From positions 62,001 through 126,000 of the forward strand of contig JAKAJV010000048.1 of assembly GCA_021813585.1 (NCBI GenBank): DNA of 64,000 bases, in the 5' to 3' direction. Within the stretch, counting starts at the first letter, position 1. Every line of letters begins with the position of its first letter. The DNA comes from Bacteroidota bacterium. Its GTDB lineage: Bacteria > Bacteroidota > Ignavibacteria > Ignavibacteriales > Ignavibacteriaceae. Shown here one piece after another: positions 8,382 through 15,848 of this stretch. The translations under genes were made by a program, and so were the position numbers. A model generated the notes under the pieces. It did not search any database. It was given only the letters and a program-made list of their open reading frames with translations, and was not told where the DNA came from.

Positions 8382-10178
8382 TTATTTAAGTAAAATCATT
8401 TTTTTTACAGAGGAATAATTTCCCGCCTGGATTTTATCCGAATGGATCGCTATGCGATAGTAATATATCCCGCTTGGATAATTACTTCCGTTAAATTCAG
8501 CCCGGTAAATTCCTGCAGGCTTTTCTTCGTTTACAAGTGTTTCAATTTCTCTTCCCAAAGCGTCATAAACTTTTAAAGTAACGTGGCTGAAAGCTGACAA
8601 CTGATAGCTGATAGCTGTTGCCGGATTAAACGGGTTCGGATAATTTTGATCGAGCTTATATTCTGAAGGGATGCCCGTACTAATTTCAATCACCTTTGAG
8701 TACGTAAAGCCGCCGGCAAAATCGATTTGTTTTAATCGATAATATAACGCCCGGCTCCTGCTAATGTTCTCATCTATAAACGAATAATTTTTTACAGCCG
8801 TGCTTGTACCTGCACCTTTAACAAAAGCAACTTTTTCAAAGTTAACATTGTCGCTGCTTTTTTGAATTTCAAATCCGGAGTTGTTTGTTTCAGTTGAAGT
8901 ACTCCATAGCAGTGTTACGTTATTTTTATCCAGCTGATATGTAAATGAAGTCAGTTCAACCGGCAGAGGATTATCTGACGTGCCCTGCGCGCGGGCAAGC
9001 GCAACAAAGATACTCGTTCCTGTGCTTACCGAAATTGGGGTGCCCAACGAATCGCTGTCAACTGTATCCGGGGGATTTGTAATATAAGCGAGCGGACCAT
9101 CGGCAATCCAAGTAGCCCGGCTGTCTGTTGAATAAGCAACTCTTAGACTTGTGTTCCCGGCGTATACGCTGTCATCTAATTTATAGGTCGGACTGAATCC
9201 GTACATTCCCATGGCTGTAGCTCCGCTGCTTCCGGCATTATATCCCACTTCATAATACCTGTAAGCGGAAACTTTATCTATCCCTCCGGAGAAAGTGCTG
9301 CTGCCGGTGTTTGCATTACCGGTATGCAGTGTTACCCAGACAAAGTGCCCGGTTGCATTTGAAGGCGCGCTGAACCTTACATTCATTGGTCTATAGATAT
9401 TGGCGTCGCCCGCCGGAAAGTCAAGCCTAGCTGTACCGCCGCTGTTTGTAATTCCGCGCCCAATATTACCGTTAACATAACTTGCACTAGACGCCCCGAC
9501 TATAGCACCGCTGCTTGTTCTTAATGTTACCCAGTAGTTGGAACCGGTTTCGATAACGCCGGAGGTTAGGATTAATGTATCGGCGGAATTTGTAGTATTG
9601 TTGTTCATAAAAAGGTTGCCCGTACCCAGAATAACTTTCGCGCCGCCGGTCTTATTAATTTCTACGGAATTGAATTCCTCCCCGCTTGAATTGTAGTTGG
9701 TAAGAGAGAGGTTAATAGTGCTGTTCGAGCTCCCTGCAAACAGCAGTCTGCCTACCGAAACATTAGCTCCGGAGCCGTAGCGCATATCGAATGTTCCCCC
9801 GGTATTAACCGTAAGATCGCCGTATAGAGTTAAGAATTCAACTCTCGGCGCAGTAGGATTTGCAGAAGCAGTGCGGAACCTGCCGCCTACGGTAACGCTG
9901 CCGTGCACTGTTAATCCGTTATTACTCGAGCCGTTATCATAATACAAATTGCCGGTAACGGTTAAATTATTACACTCTGCATTGGGTACATTAATAGTAA
10001 CCGAGCTGCCCGAAGATATAACTACATTATCTGCGGCGCCGGGAACCACCCCGCCTGTCCAAGTAGCGGCATCACTCCAATTACCCGACTGGGCAGAGGT
10101 TATCTGCGAAAAAGATCGCGAAGAAAAACTTACCAGAAGAATAAGAACAAATGAAACTATGTACAATAAGCGTTTCAT
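8382..10178 (-). CDS. T9SS-sorted surface protein with N-terminal G8-like domain
   Basis: A 598-residue predicted secreted protein. Residues 1-23 form a signal peptide. From about 25 the sequence SGNWSDAATWTGGVVPG introduces a G8-like beta domain followed by serine-, threonine- and glycine-rich beta-helix-like repeats. A fibronectin-like segment lies near 410-500. The C-terminal 80 residues form a T9SS type A sorting domain with QNYPNPFNP and end in KKMILLK. The start at 10178 is chosen because GGGAGGT precedes ATG; a frame opens 48 bases further upstream. It is a paralogue of the protein at 14201-15751. Its sorting-domain DNA is nearly identical to that of the PL6 gene. No catalytic motif was recognised; a polymer-binding or adhesive role at the cell surface fits the context. 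Confidence 0.75.
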   Translation of the reverse strand: MKRLLYIVSFVLILLVSFSSRSFSQITSAQSGNWSDAATWTGGVVPGAADNVVISSGSSVTINVPNAECNNLTVTGNLYYDNGSSNNGLTVHGSVTVGGRFRTASANPTAPRVEFLTLYGDLTVNTGGTFDMRYGSGANVSVGRLLFAGSSNSTINLSLTNYNSSGEEFNSVEINKTGGAKVILGTGNLFMNNNTTNSADTLILTSGVIETGSNYWVTLRTSSGAIVGASSASYVNGNIGRGITNSGGTARLDFPAGDANIYRPMNVRFSAPSNATGHFVWVTLHTGNANTGSSTFSGGIDKVSAYRYYEVGYNAGSSGATAMGMYGFSPTYKLDDSVYAGNTSLRVAYSTDSRATWIADGPLAYITNPPDTVDSDSLGTPISVSTGTSIFVALARAQGTSDNPLPVELTSFTYQLDKNNVTLLWSTSTETNNSGFEIQKSSDNVNFEKVAFVKGAGTSTAVKNYSFIDENISRSRALYYRLKQIDFAGGFTYSKVIEISTGIPSEYKLDQNYPNPFNPATAISYQLSAFSHVTLKVYDALGREIETLVNEEKPAGIYRAEFNGSNYPSGIYYYRIAIHSDKIQAGNYSSVKKMILLK

Positions 10179-10228
10179 AAAGTACCTCCCATTGTATGTT
10201 AAATTAATGTTAATTGATTTTAGCATCG

Positions 10229-12271
10229 TTATTTCGCTAATATCATTTTTCTAGTTTGAATAAAACTTCCGGCTTCAATTCTATAAAAATATATTCCGCT
10301 GGAAAGCTTGCCTGCATTTCCGCCGGAGGCGGATCCGCCTATGGCGGAAAATTCAACCTCATAGCTTCCGGGGCTCTGAATTTTGTTAACAAGAGTTTTA
10401 ACTTCTCTTCCAAGTATATCATAAACTTTAAGCGTTACAACCTCACCCCTTACTCCCCTCTCCCTGCCTGACCGGTAGGCAGGCTTGCTAAGGAGAGGGG
10501 CTGGGAGTGAGGTTGAAATAGTGTACCGTATTGTTGTTGTAGGATTTCCGCCATAGGCGGATCCGCCTCCGGCGGAAAACGGGTTCGGATAATTCTGTTC
10601 AAGCTTATAATTGCCCGGCATTAACTTGGCTTGTGCGTTGTTGATGGCAACGGTTGTTACACCGAGCCGCTCATTCAATTGTTCTATATATAATGACTGC
10701 GGAGTTAAGCCCGGCTGATTGGCGCCTTCGATATAACCTTGAGGCTCATTAAATGGTGCAGGCGGACAAACACCGGTAACGTGCTTGCCGAAGCATCCGA
10801 TGGCGTAGTTCTGTGCAGTCGGCGGTTTCTGGATTATAATATCGCCGTTGTTCTCATCGCAGTTCCAAGCAACCGAATTTGCAGCAGCCCAGCCGTGGCT
10901 GGTGCCGTAATTGCCCCGGTTGTATAATCCAAGTGTTCTGGGATTATATCCCGGTCGAGGACCATCGAGCTCTTTTAAATTATCATAAAGAAGCGCCATA
11001 CTCCACGCTCTGTGTCCTTCACTGCTTGCATAAATACCCTGCGAAGTACAGTCAAGAAAAACGCAGCCGGAGGTCCACGTTGTTCCATTAGATACAAAAT
11101 GATGCCGCCCGTTTGTCGCTAGGCATTTATAAAAAAGAATCTGCTGCGATGCGGTGTAGACGTTAAAATTATACATGCGCTCTCCGGTAATCTGACTAAC
11201 AGGATCTAATCCATTGCAGTACTCAACCGTAATTCTTGTTGCAGTATTTGTTCTAACCGCCGACTGACCGAAATGCAGCATCGTGCAATCCTTTATCCAC
11301 GAGTCTTCAATCTGGTAAAGATCGATCGCCTGCCAGGCGTGGTTCTCATCAGTTCCGCCTGCAGTCTGAATATCAATCCTTAAATTTTCTATGCCGATGT
11401 TCGTTTTAATTCCCGTCCTTGCATACTTATAAATGTAGCACTGCGACCGGCTTTTAATTAAAGTGTTGAATACCGGAACATCAATTGTAATTGTATTGCC
11501 TGAAATTTTAGTGATGTTTCTGTTGAACACAATCGGATAGCTGTTAACTGCCCAGGGAACGTCTACACCCGGCTCAGCTCCGGCATCAGTTGAATGAGTA
11601 CCTCCGTAGTTTATTGCCTGCAGCCATGCATCTGTACATGGATGATAAATTATAATATTGTCTCCCACTTTAAACGGCGATGCATTTTGTACTTCAAAAG
11701 AATTCGTACCGATTAAAACCGTATCGCTAGTAATGTTTGTTTTTGTTCCGCTAACCTGCTCTTTCCATTTAGATGCGCTTCCGCCGCCGGCAACCAGCAC
11801 TGTTCTTTGATGCGGCGAATCTCCAACCGCTAGAAGGATAGAATTTGAATCGGGACTGCTTCCATCGCCGGAACCTCTAAGCACAATGCCGCTTTCATTT
11901 AACTGAATGGTCCCGTCAATTTCATACGTGCCGGGCAAAAGAAGAATAGCTCCGCGTATGCCGTTTGAATTCAAAGGCATATTGGAAACTTCATTTATTG
12001 CATTTTGAATTGAAGAAGTGTTATCTCCCGAAACCGGCGAGATAGTTTTTACAACATCAACGTAAGGTATATCAACCCCGCCGCCTTTGTAGCCTGCATG
12101 ACTAAAATCCGGGACACAATTACCAGCCGTATCTCTTACATAAACAAGCTTGCCGTCGCTTCCGGAATAAACTATATTTGATTGCCAGGCAGACTGTGAG
12201 TGAACTTCCGCAGTATAGAAAATTTCAACTAATAAAAAAACAACTGCAATATTCAATAAACAAATCTTCAT
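10229..12271 (-). CDS. T9SS-sorted right-handed beta-helix protein, putative polysaccharide lyase
   Basis: A 680-residue secreted protein. After a signal peptide (1-25) comes a pectate-lyase-superfamily opening, with NTSSIQNAINEV, GAILLLPGTYEIDGTIQL and GIVLRGSGDG, and then repeated beta-helix coils to about 560. This fold is typical of polysaccharide lyases and GH28, but no known catalytic triad could be assigned. The C-terminus is a T9SS type A domain unusual in carrying three extra segments at about 565-680, each encoded by a palindromic DNA element (see the repeat entries). Its ATG overlaps the TGA of the upstream PL6 gene (ATGA), implying translational coupling. A role in alginate or associated uronan breakdown is inferred from context. 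Confidence 0.72.
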   Translation of the reverse strand: MKICLLNIAVVFLLVEIFYTAEVHSQSAWQSNIVYSGSDGKLVYVRDTAGNCVPDFSHAGYKGGGVDIPYVDVVKTISPVSGDNTSSIQNAINEVSNMPLNSNGIRGAILLLPGTYEIDGTIQLNESGIVLRGSGDGSSPDSNSILLAVGDSPHQRTVLVAGGGSASKWKEQVSGTKTNITSDTVLIGTNSFEVQNASPFKVGDNIIIYHPCTDAWLQAINYGGTHSTDAGAEPGVDVPWAVNSYPIVFNRNITKISGNTITIDVPVFNTLIKSRSQCYIYKYARTGIKTNIGIENLRIDIQTAGGTDENHAWQAIDLYQIEDSWIKDCTMLHFGQSAVRTNTATRITVEYCNGLDPVSQITGERMYNFNVYTASQQILFYKCLATNGRHHFVSNGTTWTSGCVFLDCTSQGIYASSEGHRAWSMALLYDNLKELDGPRPGYNPRTLGLYNRGNYGTSHGWAAANSVAWNCDENNGDIIIQKPPTAQNYAIGCFGKHVTGVCPPAPFNEPQGYIEGANQPGLTPQSLYIEQLNERLGVTTVAINNAQAKLMPGNYKLEQNYPNPFSAGGGSAYGGNPTTTIRYTISTSLPAPLLSKPAYRSGRERGVRGEVVTLKVYDILGREVKTLVNKIQSPGSYEVEFSAIGGSASGGNAGKLSSGIYFYRIEAGSFIQTRKMILAK
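10317..10350. repeat. 34-bp palindromic element inside coding sequence, copy 1
   Basis: The imperfect palindrome starts TTTCCGCC, has the perfect core AGGCGGATCCGCCT and ends GGCGGAAA. It is in frame inside the sorting domain of the 10229-12271 gene and encodes IGGSASGGN, which interrupts the normal run from FSA to GKLSSGIYF. It is the exact reverse complement of copy 2 at 10545-10578. Confidence 0.85.
10440..10514. repeat. Nested GC-rich hairpin element inside coding sequence
   Basis: Outer arms ACCTCAC and CTCCCCTCTCC pair with GGAGAGGGG and GTGAGGT, and an inner dyad CCTGCCT-GACCGGT-AGGCAGG lies between. It is read in frame as about 25 residues (from LPAPLLSKP to GVRGEV) just before LKVYDILGREV. 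Its architecture matches the intergenic elements at 8299-8380 and 14116-14199, including the inner CTGCCT/AGGCAG core of the first. Confidence 0.8.
10545..10578. repeat. 34-bp palindromic element inside coding sequence, copy 2
   Basis: This is the exact reverse complement of copy 1 (10317-10350). It is read in frame as SAGGGSAYGG between PNPF and NPTTTIRY, splitting the PNPFNP motif of the T9SS sorting domain. The net effect is about 10 added residues. Confidence 0.85.
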
Positions 12272-14028
12272 TTGAGTAAAATCATTTTTTTTACGGAGGA
12301 ATAATTTCCTGCCTCAATTTTATCCGAATGGATCGCTATGCGATAGTAATATATTCCACTAGGATATTTGCTTCCGTCGAATTCAGCCCGGTAAACTCCT
12401 GCATGCTTTTCTTCATTTACTAGTGTTTCAATTTCTCTTCCCAAAGCGTCATAAACTTTTAATGAAACAAATGACGAATGACCAATGACAAATGACAGTT
12501 TTGTCGCCGGATTAAACGGGTTTGGATAATTCTGCATCAAAGAAAAATTATTTATGCTTTGGTTTTTAGTACCGCCGACTTTTATTCCGGTTACTGTTAG
12601 ATCCCAATCAATACCGGCATCCGCCGGCTTCAAAGGATGAATAATTACCGGGGCGCTTGAATGCTGATCGCAGCCGATATCTTTTATTGAATCGCGCGGC
12701 TGTCCGTCAAAATCATTTATAACAAATGGAAAATATCCGGAAGCAGAATCAATTGCCGGACTGCTGCTGCCCGGTCTCCAAAGGCTGTCATCAGCAAGGT
12801 GTAGCATTGGATCAATTAATTTAATTCCGACGGGGTTTGTAATTCCCAGAGAAGCTCCATACATAATGTTGCCTTCATAGGTCATGCTGTCCGGCTGATC
12901 GACATAATTAATAATTGGAGAATGACTCGACTCAACTATGTTATCGGCAATTACACAATTAAGCGGCGGCATGTTCTGTGTAGAACTTTTTCCCGAACCG
13001 ATCTCAATTGAATATTTATTGTTGACAATAGTATTAAAAGCAACAACAGCATTCTTCACCTGGAAGTATCCGTTGAGAGGCGAATTTGGAATACCGTCTA
13101 CGATTGAAATCGCAGTACGGAATCCGCTGCCGGTTAGCCCTGTTAAATAATTATTATAAACCTTATGGCTCTCGCCTATTATCCTTATGCCGCCGGTGTT
13201 GCTTACATTCCCGCCGAGGAAAAAATTTCCATAAACATTGCACCTGTTTCCGTGCCTTAGTGTCAGCGTTCCCTGGCATTCATAAAAGGTGTTATAGCGA
13301 TAAACGTTTTCACACGACTTATTAGAAATTATTTCCGTCTCGCCGTTACACTCTTCAAAGTAGTTATATTCAACGGTTGTGTAAGAGTCGTACATAGACC
13401 AATCGCTTGTACCGACTCGGATTGTCTCGGCTCCATTTAAACCATTAAGCGAGGGTCTGTACGCAAAGTAATTAGAATCGATCTGGTGATAGTTAGGCTG
13501 GGCAGAAAGCCAAACAACCAGAGTGGTTCCTAAATGATTTTTACCTTTGAAATAACAGTGGTCTACTCGGTTGTGCGAGCCGTATAACGAAACCCATTTG
13601 TAGTCAGTGTTAATATCCGAAGGATTATAATCCACTATTGCACAGTCGGTAAGCCGGCAGTAATTACTTAAATGACTGGAACCGTTCCTAAACTCAATTA
13701 CATCTCCGGAGCTGCTGTATCCGTCTAGGAAATACAAACCTTTTACCACAAGGTAGTTCCCATTAATCCTAAGAGTAGATGTTCCGTTTAGTATTACCTT
13801 GCCCGGATATTCAGCTATTAAGTAAACCGGATTAGCAGCAGTGCCGTTAGCGGTAAATACAATTTTGGCATTAGTCCATGTACCGCTTTTCATAAGCAAT
13901 GTATCTCCCGGCTGAACTGATACCAGCGCACTATTTATTTCACTTACGTTAGACACTACAATTGTCTTTCCATTTAAATATTGAAATGCTGCCATGCAGA
14001 TTAAACAAAAAATTAAAACCGGTCTCAT
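12268..14028 (-). CDS. PL6 (chondroitinase-B family) alginate lyase with T9SS domain
   Basis: A secreted parallel beta-helix lyase of about 586 residues. After the signal peptide (1-20) the PL6 opening runs VSEINSALVSVQPGDTLLMKSG. The catalytic pair is K237 (ISNKS) and R258 (LRHGNRC). The 21-residue spacing equals K250 and R271 of chondroitinase B, and the preceding NGETE matches the Ca2+-binding acidic patch. Family knowledge: PL6 members cleave alginate (MG or polyG) or dermatan sulfate; PL17 and KdgF nearby favour alginate. A T9SS type A domain (QNYPNPFNP) forms the last 75 residues, so the enzyme is likely surface-attached or released. The ATG at 14028 is preferred, but upstream in-frame GTG (14043) and TTG (14037) are possible. 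A word repeat lies in the sorting-domain linker. Confidence 0.9.
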   Translation of the reverse strand: MRPVLIFCLICMAAFQYLNGKTIVVSNVSEINSALVSVQPGDTLLMKSGTWTNAKIVFTANGTAANPVYLIAEYPGKVILNGTSTLRINGNYLVVKGLYFLDGYSSSGDVIEFRNGSSHLSNYCRLTDCAIVDYNPSDINTDYKWVSLYGSHNRVDHCYFKGKNHLGTTLVVWLSAQPNYHQIDSNYFAYRPSLNGLNGAETIRVGTSDWSMYDSYTTVEYNYFEECNGETEIISNKSCENVYRYNTFYECQGTLTLRHGNRCNVYGNFFLGGNVSNTGGIRIIGESHKVYNNYLTGLTGSGFRTAISIVDGIPNSPLNGYFQVKNAVVAFNTIVNNKYSIEIGSGKSSTQNMPPLNCVIADNIVESSHSPIINYVDQPDSMTYEGNIMYGASLGITNPVGIKLIDPMLHLADDSLWRPGSSSPAIDSASGYFPFVINDFDGQPRDSIKDIGCDQHSSAPVIIHPLKPADAGIDWDLTVTGIKVGGTKNQSINNFSLMQNYPNPFNPATKLSFVIGHSSFVSLKVYDALGREIETLVNEEKHAGVYRAEFDGSKYPSGIYYYRIAIHSDKIEAGNYSSVKKMILLK

Positions 14029-14115
14029 ACTTAACAAAAGCACACCTTTCCCTATAACATTAACTAGAAGCCTTTTTATCCTTTTTTATCCTCAATAAGA
14101 TTGTTTGCATAATCC

Positions 14116-14199
14116 TAACCCCGCAAATGCCCCTTCCCTTCTGGCTGCGGCGAGGCGAGCCTTCGCCAAGACGAGTTGGGAAGGGGTTTGGGGATGGGC
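14116..14199. repeat. Nested GC-rich hairpin directly after a T9SS gene
   Basis: CCCC(N7)CCCCTTCCC on one side pairs with GGGAAGGGGTTTGGGG on the other. An inner GGCTGCGGCGAGGC...GCCTTCGCC dyad lies between them. The right edge GAGTTGGGAAGGGG...GGGCTTTATTT meets the stop codon at 14201 in the same way as the element at 8299-8380 meets the stop at 8382. It occupies most of the 172-base gap to the PL6 gene. Confidence 0.65.
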
Positions 14200-14200
14200 T

Positions 14201-15751
14201 TTATTTCATCAATATCATCTTCATCGTCTTGGAATAACTGCCCGCTCTTACCGTATACAAATAAACCCCGCTGGCTAGTCCTGCAGCGTTAAAGCTTACT
14301 TGCTGTTCACCGGCATTTACATAACCGTCTACCAATGAGGCTACTTCTTTTCCCAGAATATTGTAAACGGATAGCTTAACATATCCCGGCTTTGGTATGC
14401 TGAAGCTGATTGTAGCTGACGGATTAAAAGGATTCGGATAGCTCTGCGAGAGACTATAAGTTAACGGTTTTAAATTATCTTTACCCTCAACTGCAGTTGG
14501 AGTGCCAAGGTCGTTGGAAGTAGTGCCGGATAGACGAGCTAGAGCCAGGTAAATCGGGTCTTCGCCGTTGTTAACCGTAACAGCAGAAGCCAACGTATCG
14601 ATCAATTGTCTCGGAAGAGTATCCGACTTGGTTGTATATTCGTAATTCTGCGGAAATGCTGTCCAGGTAGCTCTGCTGTCTGTAGAAACTGCCAGCCTTA
14701 AATCGGTATTGCCGCCGTTAACCCCGTCGTCTGAATTGTAGCTTACTTTAAAATAGTCGTAGCCCATATTTAACGCTGCTGGCGGAGTGTTTACACCGTT
14801 TACAACATGGTAGCCGACCCGGTAATACCTAACTTGAGAAACTTTATCAATGCCTCCGTTCAAGGTACTGCTTCCGGTGTTCGCATCGCCGCTAATGCAT
14901 CTTACCAAAGCGTAATGCCCTGTCGATCCGCCGGATGAAGTGCCGTGTACGCTAATTATCTCAAAGCTTTTGGAATCGCCGACGGGAAAGTTTTTAGATG
15001 ACGGCCCGCTGTTGGATATGCCTCTGCCCATTGCCCCGACTACATAGCTTGAATCGGAATAGCCTGAAATATTCGCTTCGGTAGTACCCACGTACACTAA
15101 TGCATAGTTCCCGGTTTCAACAATGCCGTTAATAAATACGATGCCGGATTGTGCAAGAGGCGCTGTAGATGAACCGCCGTTTACAAATATATCGCTTCCG
15201 AGGATGACCTTTGCTTTATTGCTCTTGTTGATAAACAATTTGTTAAAATCGCCCTGCGATTGGTATTTTACAGGAGTTGTTAAAGTGCTGTTTGTTGCCC
15301 CGGTAAGAACCAGGTCGCAAACCGCAAGAGTAGAGCCTGCCGATCCGGTTCTAAAATCCATTGTGCCGTTGTTGGTAAGGTCTCCGTAAAGGTAAAGAGT
15401 ATCTACAAGTCCCGGGCTAGATATAGTATTCGTCAATACTTTAAATTCACCGTTTGCAGAAATGGTAATGCTTCCGGAAACAGTTACAACAACAGCAGCT
15501 GAAGAATTAAAACGCAGAGAAGCCGGGTTGCCTTGTCCTACAGTCAGATTTTTTATACTCACGGATTGGGCATCAATAATAACAGTATCGTTATCGGCAA
15601 TTACAACGTCATCATTCGGCCCGGGAACCACGCCGCCTGTCCAGGTAGCCGCATCGCTCCAGTTGCCGCTGGCTGTTGATACGATCTGACCGAATGCGGT
15701 TAGCGACCCGGCTATTATAAAGCCTAATACATAGGGAAAAATTTTCTTCAT
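14201..15751 (-). CDS. T9SS-sorted surface protein with N-terminal G8-like domain (second copy)
   Basis: A 516-residue secreted protein paralogous to the one at 8382-10178. The signal peptide (1-21) is followed by SGNWSDAATWTGGVVPGPNDDVVI, a G8-like domain opening, then repeated beta-rich segments (NLTVGQG, DTLYLYGDLTNNGTMDF, GIVETGNYALVYVG). The last 80 residues are a T9SS type A domain (QSYPNPFNP, ending KTMKMILMK). No catalytic residues were recognised. It lies 97 bases after the OmpP1-like gene and before PL6, so it is probably expressed with the alginate operon. A surface glycan-binding or cell-envelope role is inferred. Confidence 0.75.
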   Translation of the reverse strand: MKKIFPYVLGFIIAGSLTAFGQIVSTASGNWSDAATWTGGVVPGPNDDVVIADNDTVIIDAQSVSIKNLTVGQGNPASLRFNSSAAVVVTVSGSITISANGEFKVLTNTISSPGLVDTLYLYGDLTNNGTMDFRTGSAGSTLAVCDLVLTGATNSTLTTPVKYQSQGDFNKLFINKSNKAKVILGSDIFVNGGSSTAPLAQSGIVFINGIVETGNYALVYVGTTEANISGYSDSSYVVGAMGRGISNSGPSSKNFPVGDSKSFEIISVHGTSSGGSTGHYALVRCISGDANTGSSTLNGGIDKVSQVRYYRVGYHVVNGVNTPPAALNMGYDYFKVSYNSDDGVNGGNTDLRLAVSTDSRATWTAFPQNYEYTTKSDTLPRQLIDTLASAVTVNNGEDPIYLALARLSGTTSNDLGTPTAVEGKDNLKPLTYSLSQSYPNPFNPSATISFSIPKPGYVKLSVYNILGKEVASLVDGYVNAGEQQVSFNAAGLASGVYLYTVRAGSYSKTMKMILMK

Positions 15752-15848
15752 AACTAACGCCTTTCTATTTTATTACTAAATAACAAAAAGAATATTTCAA
15801 TTTTAATCTGCAACCACGGCTGACTTTATTAAACTATAAAATCCGGAT

